Part shown: one piece after another, positions 53,109 through 63,195 of the stretch
Numbering within the stretch: the stretch's first letter is position 1
Layout: each line of letters opens with the position of its first letter
Source of the DNA: Parietichytrium sp. I65-24A
Lineage: Eukaryota; Sar; Bigyra; Thraustochytrida; Thraustochytriidae
Assembly (NCBI GenBank): GCA_012862575.1
Contig: BLSF01000028.1
Span: 1-64,000 of the forward strand
Length of the DNA: 64,000 bases
Direction of reading: 5' to 3'
Program-made: the position numbers and the translations under genes
The notes under the pieces: generated by a model
Told to the model about the DNA's origin: nothing
Databases searched by the model: none
The model's input: the letters and a program-made list of their open reading frames with translations, nothing else

Positions 53109-55961
53109 ATGCGATCGGGCAAAAAGCAAGATGTGCGCAGGGCGTCAGGGCGGAGTGCGCCGGTGCCTTCGGAAAGAAGGGCCTCTGCGAGATGCAGAAG
53201 AGGGGATAGAAGAGGAGCTGGAGAGCTCGGCCAGCGGGACCTTTTGAAGCGCGAGCTGCTGGAGGAGATCAAGGTGAATCGCGGGTGGAAGCATGGAGCA
53301 GGGAATAGCGTGCACAATTATAAGTATATAGCGCCTGGGCACGATGGAGAGGCCAGTGTGGAAGGGCTGAATGTCTTCTTTGGCGAGGATGCTCTGCTGG
53401 AACACTTTATGCAAACAGATGTCAGGCTGCTACGCCGTCTGGAGAAGAAGCTGCAGCTCGTGGATGTGGTCGATGGTTTGCTACACGAACATGGTCTATC
53501 GCTAGATTCTCCGAGGCAAAAGCGGCAGAGACCCGACTCAGATGCGCGGCGTGGCGACAAATCTGACAGGAAGAGCACCAGTGCATCGCCGCAGGGAGCC
53601 GCGGCTGAGAAAACTAAATTGGCTGTGAGAGGCAGTGCCAGTAGCATTGGGATGCAGACACCACGTGCGATCGCCGAAATGGAAGAAGCTGCGCAGATAA
53701 GGCAGATGTCCGGGGCCACCGAAGACGATTGCGGTGACAGAAGCCGGAGAGCTATTCGAAGAGGCACGAATCGCGCAGTTGGGCGTGAATCAGATGGAGG
53801 ATCAGCCCTTAACGAGCTTTGGAAGCGAATGGAAACACAGGGTTGGAGGCAGGTCAGCACGGAGCAAGGCACTTTCTACGTTGCACCTGAGTGGAAAGGA
53901 AGTCAGTCAGCGCGCGTCATTTGCGATGGTCTACGAGCATTTTCTAGCCGTGAAGAGGCTATGAGCCGATTCGCCCTCCAAATTGAGCGGCAGTTGAGGA
54001 GAGGTTCAGGAAAACCAGAGACGGTGGGAACCGAGCCATCTCGCGAGTGTAAGGAGTCAAAGGGAGTTCCAGACAATACAGCAAAATCTAATGAATCAGG
54101 GGCTGATAGTTATGAGAGCGAAGAGGGAACTCCTGAGAACGCCGTCTTGCAAGTCGACGACGTGAGCAGCGAGCAAGAGGGAGTGGAGGGAGCTGTCTTT
54201 CAGGATAAGGCTGTCACTGGCTCGGAGGCAAGTCTATTCAGAGAATTTAGTGCGATGCTTAAAGCCAAGAAGCAGATTGCCGAGTCCCTGACCAAGAAGT
54301 GGGTAGGAAAAGAGGACGAAATTAAAACTCTGATGGGTCTATTGTGCGTAAATCCTTGCTTTGTCGTGTATGGAGACAGTGCGACCGGGAAAAGCTCGAT
54401 CGTCGGCGACGCGTTGTCTGCATTGGGAACTAAAGTAAAAACGATCAAAGTAGACTGCCAGTTGTGTTATGCTCCGGGAGAATTATATGGATATATTCTT
54501 GGAAACTTGCGCGATGTGTCTATGCCGCCAAAAATGCAGGCCAGTAGCGCGACAGATTCGAGTAACACAACTTTGCGAGAAGATTTGGTCTCTAGGCCCT
54601 GGCCCGGGCTCGAAAACGGATTGGCAACAGGATCATCTTATCCGACAGTGAATGAAGATGACGCCGATATAAACGATGAATCCGAAAGGCCCTCTGAGTA
54701 CCAATCACGGCGGGAAGAATCGCTGCGCGAGAATGCTCAAGTTTTGCAATTCTTGTTTGCGTCTGAGAATGCCGCAGCACGCGCAGTGGTGGAATGCGTA
54801 GAGGATGACCTCATCGTGCAGACTGCAGAGAGCGAAGCAGATAAGAATCGAGACGCAAATGCTTCTTACATGATTGAGAAGCGTACACGTCATGAAAAAT
54901 TCCACGACTTCCTCCTGGAACTCCAGTCCCGCCTGTGTGTCGTGAAAGAACAAGATAAATCACCGATTTGCTTAGTCTTGGACAATTTCGAGAAGCTTTA
55001 CTCGCGGTTTCCTCGGCTTGTGCCTGGCTTGCTGAGATTGCGCGAATTGAGCGGCTGTAACATACACACCATAGTGATTTGTGGGTCTGTTCCTGAAGGC
55101 CTGGATAGCGACTTTGTCCAGAGTGGTCTGCTGAAACTGCGATTTCGGCCCTACTCAAAGCAAGTGCTTTGTAAACTACTCGAGAGCTCGTTGATCTCCC
55201 ACCCGGCAGCACGAGATATGTCAAAACGGGGTTTACACACCTTTTGCACCTTTATGACGGACACTTTGTACTTGAAAGTGAAGGACTTTAGGGAGTTTTA
55301 CCACATCTGCGATGGCCTGCTAAAGTTTTTCTGCACGCTTCCTGAAGCAAACTCAAACCCGACGATGCACGATTTTCGTGATATACTCGGCGAGAGGTTA
55401 CGGCTGATATCTCAAAGATTGTATCAGCATGACTTTGAGCTCTCCAGCCTTCTCGATTCAGCTTATCGGGAAGACGAGAAACAGCGCTTGGCGAGCGCCG
55501 TGGAGATACCATACAACAGCAAGGTGTTACTCATGGCAGGATTTCTGGCATCCTTTAACTCACAAGATGCGGACCGCAAGCTATTTGCTCGCTCACAGCC
55601 GGAGTCGGTACAGCAGAAAAAGAGGCAGCACTCAGCTCAACAGACGGCTGCCGCGAACAAAGGACCAGTACCTTCGCAGCTGGAGCAAGGACCTCGCAAG
55701 TTCAGGCTCGAACGGCTATTCTGGATCTATAAAACTCTCCTTGCCGGCCTTCAAGGCGAATCTGCTGCGCAGCGCTCTTTTGACGAGGACATGTATAAGC
55801 ATCTGGCAACCCTCGAAGATGCAAAGCTGCTCACCAGAGTTTCCGCGGTGGAGGACCTTTTCAATATCCAACTCAAATGCACTGCGAGCTACGAATATGC
55901 TCGTGCAATTGCGAGTACCCTAAATGACTTCAACATTGATGACTACATCGTGCAAAAATAG
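53109..55961 (+). CDS. ORC5: ORC5, origin recognition subunit 5, with GW-domain N-terminal extension
   Basis: This is a 950-aa single-exon protein, over twice the usual ORC5 length (about 435 aa in human). The C-terminal 560 residues are ORC5: WVGKEDEI sensor start, Walker A GDSATGKSS near 422-430, Walker B LVLDNFEKL near 622-630, a PGLLRLREL helix, VEIPYNSKVLLMAGFLASFN, and the winged-helix end with KCTASYEYARAIASTLN. The N-terminal 390 residues carry two GW domains, at about 48-110 and 230-297, like those of the upstream gene. The first contains VFFGEDALLEH, nearly identical to GW copy 3 of the neighbour (IFFGEDALLNH). ORC5 binds ATP in the complex that marks replication origins and loads MCM helicase. 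The extension may add a chromatin- or DNA-binding surface; that is inference. Confidence 0.9.
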   Translation: MRSGKKQDVRRASGRSAPVPSERRASARCRRGDRRGAGELGQRDLLKRELLEEIKVNRGWKHGAGNSVHNYKYIAPGHDGEASVEGLNVFFGEDALLEHFMQTDVRLLRRLEKKLQLVDVVDGLLHEHGLSLDSPRQKRQRPDSDARRGDKSDRKSTSASPQGAAAEKTKLAVRGSASSIGMQTPRAIAEMEEAAQIRQMSGATEDDCGDRSRRAIRRGTNRAVGRESDGGSALNELWKRMETQGWRQVSTEQGTFYVAPEWKGSQSARVICDGLRAFSSREEAMSRFALQIERQLRRGSGKPETVGTEPSRECKESKGVPDNTAKSNESGADSYESEEGTPENAVLQVDDVSSEQEGVEGAVFQDKAVTGSEASLFREFSAMLKAKKQIAESLTKKWVGKEDEIKTLMGLLCVNPCFVVYGDSATGKSSIVGDALSALGTKVKTIKVDCQLCYAPGELYGYILGNLRDVSMPPKMQASSATDSSNTTLREDLVSRPWPGLENGLATGSSYPTVNEDDADINDESERPSEYQSRREESLRENAQVLQFLFASENAAARAVVECVEDDLIVQTAESEADKNRDANASYMIEKRTRHEKFHDFLLELQSRLCVVKEQDKSPICLVLDNFEKLYSRFPRLVPGLLRLRELSGCNIHTIVICGSVPEGLDSDFVQSGLLKLRFRPYSKQVLCKLLESSLISHPAARDMSKRGLHTFCTFMTDTLYLKVKDFREFYHICDGLLKFFCTLPEANSNPTMHDFRDILGERLRLISQRLYQHDFELSSLLDSAYREDEKQRLASAVEIPYNSKVLLMAGFLASFNSQDADRKLFARSQPESVQQKKRQHSAQQTAAANKGPVPSQLEQGPRKFRLERLFWIYKTLLAGLQGESAAQRSFDEDMYKHLATLEDAKLLTRVSAVEDLFNIQLKCTASYEYARAIASTLNDFNIDDYIVQK

Positions 55962-56174
55962 CGGCGAAAGAGACATCTACATACATGCACATACTCTCAC
56001 AGGTTTCTTAGTTTTCCGAGCTCGTCCACACAATTGCGTTTTTTCTAAATTGGGAATTAAAAATTGAAAATTTGGTTATGGACAGTGCATAATGTCTTCT
56101 TCTTTGCTACAAGAAGAGACGGATCTATAAATAATCTCTTTACAAATATGGATGCCAGCTGCGAGGAAAAAAAA

Positions 56175-58904
56175 TCACCGTAGCTGAGTACCGGGATACG
56201 ACGGGCGACGGAGAGGCACTTCTGGTACTAGAGGTGGATGAGGTAACGATACTGCCTCGTCACCATCGTCCTCCGCTCTCACTGATTCTGAGAGTAGTAT
56301 AGACTTTCCAGAGCTCAAGAAAAGAGGCGAGTGTCTTCGCTCAACTTTCTTGAATGAGCTACTCGCTTCTAAATAAGCGCTGTTTCCGGAGTAGTTTCCT
56401 GACATGATGTTTTCGTCCGGCACAGAGCTTGCTGCAGATGCGTTGGAGAGTCGACGCCCTCGGCTTCGCGGCGGTCTGGACGGGCTCGAGTACGTCCTCG
56501 AGTCTACTGAATCGGAGCGAGCCCGCAAGATCGTCTGCTCTTGATATTCTGCGAGCCGCATTTCCAGTTCGTGAATCTGTCTGTCCTTCTGCGCCAAGCC
56601 CAGTCGCATGCAGTTGATACGGGCCAAAAACACGTCGTGCTCATCGTTAATGGAGATATGGCCACGCAAAGAGCTGGGAGATAAGACATCGAGATGATCC
56701 GTACAACTGGAGTTGAGGTTTGAAAGCGAGAGCGCCAAGCCTAGTTCGCTTAATCTCGCGCTCTGTGCTTCGCGTGGATTTGGCGTGAGCGGCTCCAACT
56801 CAAGTGTAGCTATCGTTTGGACTCCTAAAAGTGCGGAACGTAAGTTCGGAAATTTGTCAGCCTCTTCCCCGACATAGCCGTCCCAAGACGAGGAGAGGCT
56901 TGAATGGTGCTTGCTGAGGGAGATGCGACACACCAAAGGCGGTCTCACACTCTCATCACAACGCTCAAGTAGCACTCTAAGCTTAGCTGTTCGAGGATTG
57001 TTGCAAGTCGGTGGCAAGGCATCTTCGTTTGGCACAAATCGAGGAACCTTCATTTGAGCAAGCGTTTGCTGTATATTTTCAATACTCGAAAACAAAACGT
57101 TCATCTCTTGCGGTGAGAGACCTGCAAATCTCTCCAACGCCTCCTTAGCCCCAGAATAAGAGTAGCCCATATCAAGCAACACCTCCTGAAGTTTTCGTGA
57201 CAATGGCGACATCTTGCGCTTCTCGCCGCTCACCTGATGATTACGCCACACCGTCACCAGCTTGGAAAATAGCGTAGGCTGTGAGTCGCTACGGAAAACG
57301 TCTCGAACGAAAGAGTCAAACATTCTCGTCTTGGCAAACTCAGAAACAAATGGCTGCAATTCCTCAGGTAGGTCGGCTATGAAAGACGTCAAAGCCACAG
57401 GAGTCTCGTCGAAAGAGAGCAGGCTGGTGATTGGTTGCTTTAAAATTCGTGACCGCTCCCGAAATGAACTGCTTTTGCTTTTGCTTTCTCTTGGAGCAAT
57501 AGATGACGCCTTCATACGTGGCGCCTGTTCAGCAACTCGGTGATACTTTAAATGACTAAACAGGCTGAGAAACGCCTCTGCGAATGCAATACGGACGTGA
57601 TCTATCCATTTGCCCTGGTCAGAGCTCGGCGCCTCGCTTTCTGAGGAGCTTGTGGTATCCACGCTTGCAGGCGGCACAATACCAGACGGTGCAGTCGCAA
57701 GATTTCCTTTGGACGAAACGTAGGACGCCAGGGACCCAAAGGAGGCATGTGACCGAACGCGATGACCCTGGGTTCCTAGAGGCGAACCGAAGCCGCCATT
57801 ATTGCTTTTTCGATGAACCGGAGGAGGAGGGGCACGCGGTAGATACTTTGGTGGACTTGGCGTCAGGTAATCCAACTCTTCAGCCGAGATGTGCGAGAAG
57901 ATCTCGGCGATCTGCAAAACTAGATTGGATTTTAGCATGTGCGGTATGGGCAGCTTTGGGGCCCGTGATGAATCTTGAATGCATTTCGAAGCGACATCTG
58001 CAAACAATAAATGGCCAAAGTGTTCTTCCGGGAAGCTCGCCTGTAGATCTGTCTTAATGTCACAAATGACTCCAGCCAAAATTGGAATCGATGGCGACAC
58101 CGCACTCCACTCGCTGCGAGGCAATATCGTAAAGTATTGCCCTTGCCATGAAAAGGGCAACAAAAGCGACTTGATCGCTTCGCACAGAGGGGCTAGTTTC
58201 CATGCTTGAGATGCTGGTGCATGTATGACAAGCCCGTCCTCGCTGAGAAGCTGCTCGACGAGCCTGACAATTGTCTCGGTGTCCCATGTCGTGAACAGAA
58301 GGCGGAAATTCCTGTCATCAACACTCGGGAAGTGGCGCATCCGCGGCTGGGAAATTGGCAATTTTCGAACGAACACTCCCTCGCGCTCCCAGTACATTTT
58401 CATCACGCGGTCACTGGCTGGACGCAGAATTTCGCTGGTGAGTGACCGGATGAAAGGCTCAAGAACCACGAATTGGCGCACGTCTGGCTTGCACAGACCG
58501 CATAGATTGTTCAGGGCGTTTTCCATAAATGTCATGGCCGGCAGTCGCGACACGAGGCAGAGAAACTGAGATTGAAACGGAATGCGGACCACTGAGCAGT
58601 AGAAAAAGCAGTCGCATTCTGCCACACAAAACGAAACAGCCCTTGTATCTGCACCTTCGGCATGGAGAGCGGTTATGATTGCCGCAAGCCCTCGCGGCAA
58701 GTCGACCTTGCTGCCTTCCTCGTTCTCATCGGCGCCGCCAGGAAAGCACTGGCTCACCTCGAGTCTCCCTCTGCCGATGCCTTCCAGGACACAAAAGAAG
58801 TCCACCAAACGGAACGGGCTTTGGTTGCCATCCCTCCCTTGCGTCTTGCTCTCCACGACTTCGTCCCTCCCTTCCGCCACCGCGGCATCCAACTCGTTGA
58901 GCAT
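56175..58904 (-). CDS. DENN-domain protein with UBA-like segment (Rab regulator)
   Basis: This is a 909-aa intronless protein starting MLNELDAAVAEG. The uDENN part begins RLVDFFCVLEGIG near residues 32-44. The central cDENN has LLFTTWDTETIVRLVEQLLSE (about 201-221), KLAPLCEAIKSLLLPFSW and YFTILPRSEW, with ILAGV ending the core. A Ser/Pro-rich linker follows. Near 565-612 LQEVLLDMGYSYSGAKEALERF resembles a UBA domain, although it may be just a helical bundle. A short coiled coil (about 765-790) precedes a disordered Ser-rich tail. DENN proteins usually act as GDP/GTP exchange factors for Rab GTPases in membrane traffic. The Rab partner is unknown. It converges with ORC5 across only 213 bp. Confidence 0.82.
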   Translation of the reverse strand: MLNELDAAVAEGRDEVVESKTQGRDGNQSPFRLVDFFCVLEGIGRGRLEVSQCFPGGADENEEGSKVDLPRGLAAIITALHAEGADTRAVSFCVAECDCFFYCSVVRIPFQSQFLCLVSRLPAMTFMENALNNLCGLCKPDVRQFVVLEPFIRSLTSEILRPASDRVMKMYWEREGVFVRKLPISQPRMRHFPSVDDRNFRLLFTTWDTETIVRLVEQLLSEDGLVIHAPASQAWKLAPLCEAIKSLLLPFSWQGQYFTILPRSEWSAVSPSIPILAGVICDIKTDLQASFPEEHFGHLLFADVASKCIQDSSRAPKLPIPHMLKSNLVLQIAEIFSHISAEELDYLTPSPPKYLPRAPPPPVHRKSNNGGFGSPLGTQGHRVRSHASFGSLASYVSSKGNLATAPSGIVPPASVDTTSSSESEAPSSDQGKWIDHVRIAFAEAFLSLFSHLKYHRVAEQAPRMKASSIAPRESKSKSSSFRERSRILKQPITSLLSFDETPVALTSFIADLPEELQPFVSEFAKTRMFDSFVRDVFRSDSQPTLFSKLVTVWRNHQVSGEKRKMSPLSRKLQEVLLDMGYSYSGAKEALERFAGLSPQEMNVLFSSIENIQQTLAQMKVPRFVPNEDALPPTCNNPRTAKLRVLLERCDESVRPPLVCRISLSKHHSSLSSSWDGYVGEEADKFPNLRSALLGVQTIATLELEPLTPNPREAQSARLSELGLALSLSNLNSSCTDHLDVLSPSSLRGHISINDEHDVFLARINCMRLGLAQKDRQIHELEMRLAEYQEQTILRARSDSVDSRTYSSPSRPPRSRGRRLSNASAASSVPDENIMSGNYSGNSAYLEASSSFKKVERRHSPLFLSSGKSILLSESVRAEDDGDEAVSLPHPPLVPEVPLRRPSYPGTQLR

Positions 58905-59190
58905 CGGCTCGCCACTTTCGTGTCGGCAGTCTCACTTAGTCTGACGGAGGTGACTGTGCGACTGTGCGGCGGCCGCAGTCGCAGTTTTGCGCAGCTCACT
59001 TTCGATGCACTTGCTGCACGCACGAGCCCCGGCACTTTGCCGACTCGGGTTTGGCAAGAATCTCGTTCCACAACGGAGGCCCCTGGCGGTCACGCTGGCG
59101 CTCACTGGCACAAGGAGAGCAGCCAATCAGACAAACACTGGCGCTAAGCAACACACCGGAACTGTGACCAAACAAAGGCTACTGCTCTAA

Positions 59191-59264
59191 ACTCTGCACT
59201 CTGCTTTCTGCACTCTGCACTCTGCACTCTGCACTCTGCACTCTGCACTCTGCACTCTGCACTC
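59191..59264. repeat. 7-bp tctgcac array
   Basis: About ten copies, one variant, roughly 290 bp upstream of the DENN start codon. Confidence 0.95.
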
Positions 59265-60427
59265 GCGTATCGAAGGTGCCGAAGGTTTGCAGACAGGGAC
59301 CATCCGCTCTCTCTCTTCTCTTTCTTTCTTTCTTCTTTCCTTCTCTCTCTCTTCCTTTGCTGCCGACTACGATACTTCACTGTGTCAAACTCACTTCCAC
59401 TCTCTCTATCTCGTTCATACTCTCCTTGCCAAGTTCAACGATGACAACGTTGACAGTGAATGCACTTCCGAAGGCCACTTTTTCCTGGTCTCTCTCTTTT
59501 TCGCTGATTTCTGCGCCAGTGCTCAGTACAGTAGACACTTTTTGACTCGATTGTCCGCGAGCTTTTGACGACTGTTCTGTTCTGACTGTGAATTTCGGAC
59601 CTCGAAGCTCTAATCTTTTTCAATTTCAACCTTGAAAGAAATCGACATGGACTGTGAATTTGACTTTGATTTGGACTATCAGATGTGAGAGATAGATAGA
59701 TATGTGAGAGACCTTGGGCGGCGAAAAAGGAGGGAAAAAAGTAGCACGAAGTCCTATTCTATCGGCTGGTTTCGGGATAGCACTTTGCGGCGGTACGCAA
59801 GTAGTTAGCCGTTGGATAGCAGGAGGTGGGAAGTGCGCTCCAGTGGGTGTTTCGATGTGGCGTCCCTCCACGCCATTATGGTTTGGACTATCAGGAGCGG
59901 GTGGGACTGCAGATTCTCGCAGTTTTGGGAGGGACAGGGTTTGCGTGGGAGGAGGCGGTCGCTCTTTTTTAAATTCCGTCATTTTTTTCTTTTTTCTTTC
60001 TCACTCTCTCTGAACGTGAACATTCACTGTCAACTCAATCAAAATTTGAGATGAATAAAAGTGAAAATGATTGTAATTGTGAAGAAGCTATTTCCGAAAC
60101 CAGAATGCAGCACTGACTGAGTGTCCTACATCTGAATTCCGATTTGCAGAAGGTCTTTCGAAATAATAATCTGAATCTCCGATAAGGTTTTGCGCAACTG
60201 ACTGAGAGTCTGTTGAACGTTCCTGGGAAGCGGGCTTGGCTCGCAGAGTTGTCACACTCGAGTTCCTTGGCTGGTGGTGCGGAGTTCCCTGACCAATTCG
60301 CCAGTGAACTCGTTCGCATTCATCGATGCGTTAGTTCTTGTCGTCGTCACTCAAGTAGCGAGTCGGGGTGGGCGGACGGTGATTTGATTGATTGACTTGG
60401 TGCACCTTGGCCTTACCGTCCATCAAG

Positions 60428-60513
60428 ACGTCAGACGTCAGATGTCAGATGTCCCATATCCCATATCCCGTGTCCCAGACCGCGAGGCCGTGAGGCCGTG
60501 GGTCCGTGAGGCC
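60428..60513. repeat. Three short tandem repeats in series
   Basis: Units like gacgtca, tcccata and gaggccgtg follow each other, each two to three copies with small changes. Confidence 0.8.
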
Positions 60514-61401
60514 GGCCATCTGAGTGCAGCACTAGACCAACTCGTTTTCAAAGCTCGGAGTTCAGCGTTGCTCGTCTTTCACACACAATTGGGCAGAGCA
60601 GACCGTTCACAAGGCAGTTTTTAGATTGTTATTCCCCGTTGGCTGATTCCTCTCAGCGCTTGGAGGAAGCGGTGATTCATTTCACTGTCAATCGAACACA
60701 ATCAATCGATCAATCAGTCACGCAAACATGCATCCATTCTTTGGCAGAGAGTCATTTACACAGTGCGTCGGCCGAGGTTCTCACAGTCAATCAAATGGCG
60801 CGAGGTAAAATAGGATTCGATGAAACTCTGGGAGTGTGAGGTTCGCGTATGGTTCAGGGGGTTCAGGCTTCTTTCATCTCGTAAAACGCAAGTTTCGCAC
60901 CTACTCACGCTCGCCCGAGGCTAAGCGGCCAACGTACTGCTAGTGCGCGCCAGCCTGAGGAGCAGTGAACGCCCCCAGACTGCAGCGTAGGACACCAAGT
61001 TGCGACGATGGCGCACCGGCGGAAGAGAGCCACTAACTTGTCACCAACTATTGCATCCGACCCGAGCCAATGATTGCAAGGACTTGGCCAAGTCGAGTTG
61101 GAATCACGTACTGATACTAACCTTGAGTCCCCCAGAAACCACAGCGCATCGGAGCCACGCAGGTACTTTAGTACGATACTTCAGTCCGGAAAAGCGCGAT
61201 GTGGCCAACATTAGAGAGCTCTTTGATGCTGTTTGCCATTCTTTGACAATGAGCGTTTCGCTTCATTCCCCCGTCTTACTTTGCGATCGTATCCATAATA
61301 ACCGTTTCGCCTCACCTTTTTCCCTACTAGACTGCTATTCGTCTAAAAAATAAAAAAAATAAGGGTACCACTAGTACTCGTGGGTAGTACACAAACTTTT
61401 A

Positions 61402-61861
61402 TCAGTCAATGAATTTCAGCTCATCGAGGGTCAACTCGTGTTGCTCTCGGACTGAACTCGGAAGATGTTCCAGGCCTTCATTTGCAAGTTTGAGCTTTAG
61501 TATCTCGCACCGCAGGTCCGGGCTAGCTCGGAGAACAGTCAATCCCTTGGCGGAAAAAAGCTTTACGGGCAACGTGCTCGAGCCTGCGGTCGGAGGGGCA
61601 TCACCGTCGAGGCATGTCGAGACGCCAGAGAATCAATTTGAAAAGTGCGCTAGAGGAAATGTGTGGGCATGCTATGCTAGGCAGGGGGCCATGGAGATAT
61701 TTCCTCTTTAGTTGCTCCGAAACACAAGGAAAAGTAATCAGAGAAGCTGTGTCTGTTCTGAAATTACGAAGAAGTGGATAAAGGGATTGCAGTCTAGGAA
61801 CCGCATGGCTGAAGTGCTTCGCCGCGGAAATGAAAACAACTTGTCTCCCTGTGAGACACAA
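61402..61861 (-). pseudogene. Possible gene or frameshifted gene fragment
   Basis: Two overlapping minus-strand frames look protein-like. The upstream one (61861-61601) contains VPRLQSLYPLLRNF and SSALFKLILWRLDMP, then stops. The other, shifted by one frame, runs open to a stop at 61402 and contains LPVKLFSAKGLTVL, LRCEILKLKLANEGLEHLP and ELTLDELKFID. Together they read as one protein broken by a frameshift near 61600, or as exons whose splice sites I cannot place. I do not recognise the family. Chance open frames remain possible. Confidence 0.3.
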
Positions 61862-62083
61862 GTGCGGGTGCTTGTCGTCTCAAAGCACTTCGGCAGCAAC
61901 AGGAAGGCACCGGCCACGAAATGGAGAATACCGGCCCGAAGAAGTTAGTGGCGACGGCTGACGTTGCTTAATGTACTCACGCTACTCTCGGTTCTTGAAA
62001 CGTTCGGGCCGAGATCGCCTTTCAGCGAAAATATGCAAGAGATATGGATAACAGATTGATAACAGTTAATTTACACTCCGCTG

Positions 62084-62857
62084 CTAGACTTGCACGGTTG
62101 ATTGGCCAATTGCAGAATCAACCTGCCCAGGTTGGTGCGGAACGCTTGCAGATTCAATGATGGTCCAATCCTGGGGTATATCAGCAGATCGAGTCCACGA
62201 GTGAATTATAGAGTTTGTAATGAGGTCATAAGTCACCACGAGAACCACGTTGAATCGCAGGGCACATTCGTTGTGTTCAAAGTCGACTACTCTGAACGGC
62301 TTCGTTATCGTGACCTCCTTGAATATTTTCTTTGTTGAAAACAACCAAGACTTCGTTTCTGTTTGAACGGCAATTGTCTGCCGGCCGCCATCAAGAAAAT
62401 GCTCGTCGTCGGTGGATACCCACATTTTGCGTCCCAGTTGGAACCATGGGGCCAGCTCGCACTGAGTGAACAGCGAGAGCACTCTTAGGGCTTTGGCTCT
62501 GTTGGGAATGTTGTCCCAGAGCTCCATGAAAAGCAGCGTGGGGTGCCCTTGCCAAATGACGTTGTCAAAGGACACTTCAAGCCTTGGGACATCAAGGACA
62601 AATTGACGATAGACATCTGCAGCGACGAGGCGCTTGGTTTGCCTGAATTCATCCATCATCGCGTCCGTCTCCTCTGGCGGAATCGTGATCACCACCTCCT
62701 CCGCAGAATCTTTGTCATCTAGGTTGAGCTTTTCCCACTCGCACTCAATGCAAGAGTCAAACCCTTCTTCAAGCTCTCTTCCACATTCCTCGCACCGCCC
62801 TCGACTTGAAGCCGCTGCTGCCGGGCGACACTCAGGGGCCCAGTGCACCCTCTTCAT
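62084..62857 (-). CDS. Orphan with zinc-ribbon-like N terminus, 257 aa
   Basis: The only in-frame ATG near the N terminus is at 62857 (MKRVHWAPECRP). The 55 codons upstream are open but start at GTG. CEECGRELEEGFDSCIEC near residues 23-40 looks like a CxxC-CxxC metal site. The C-terminal two thirds are aromatic-rich and beta-looking (WYLGRKMW-like WFQLGRKMWVSTDDE, SWLFSTKKIFKEVTI, VVLVVTYDLITNSIIHSW). I do not recognise the family, and an upstream exon could be missing. Confidence 0.65.
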   Translation of the reverse strand: MKRVHWAPECRPAAAASSRGRCEECGRELEEGFDSCIECEWEKLNLDDKDSAEEVVITIPPEETDAMMDEFRQTKRLVAADVYRQFVLDVPRLEVSFDNVIWQGHPTLLFMELWDNIPNRAKALRVLSLFTQCELAPWFQLGRKMWVSTDDEHFLDGGRQTIAVQTETKSWLFSTKKIFKEVTITKPFRVVDFEHNECALRFNVVLVVTYDLITNSIIHSWTRSADIPQDWTIIESASVPHQPGQVDSAIGQSTVQV

Positions 62858-63084
62858 TCTCTTCTCCAGGACGGGACTGCAAGCTCCTTCAATCACCTCT
62901 TCCCCTCTTTCCCCCCACCACCACCTGCACCTGCACCAAAGCCAGACGACCAAGTACACCAAGTGCGCCTTCTGAGTACAGCTCCTGCTGCCAAGTGCAA
63001 TAATGTATTGGGCGATGATCACTCATGCAGACAGACCACCGTTCGTCTGCCCGTCTCCTTTCTCGCCTACAGTTTCGGCCAAAG

Positions 63085-63119
63085 CAGCTGACTCAGCTGA
63101 CTCAGCTGACTCAGCTGAC
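63085..63119. repeat. 9-bp agctgactc array
   Basis: Nearly four perfect copies upstream of the minus-strand orphan. Confidence 0.93.
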
Positions 63120-63151
63120 CACGTGGTCGCCGCTCTTGTCTTTCTCGTCTC

Positions 63152-63195
63152 TGTTCCAATAGTTCCAATAGTTCCCATAGTTCCAATAGTTCCAA
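63152..63195. repeat. 9-bp agttccaat array
   Basis: Nearly five copies, one with a C variant, upstream of the minus-strand orphan. Confidence 0.93.

Larger units (their letters stand above)
58905..62083. other. Long intergenic region (3.2 kb)
   Basis: This region lies upstream of the DENN gene and downstream of the zinc-ribbon-like orphan. It holds a 7-bp array (59191-59264), CT-rich DNA (59302-59356), a string of short tandem pairs (60428-60513), TGACAGTGAA or its complement at 59451, 60023 and 60681, and one coding-like minus-strand fragment (61402-61861). No other gene is supported. Confidence 0.5.

Noticed and set aside
59191-59264. CRISPR-like array
   Set aside because: The units are 7 bp with no spacers, so it is a plain minisatellite.
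60795-60815. ATGGCGCGAG before GTAAAA as a possible first exon
   Set aside because: No matching coding exon follows within reach.
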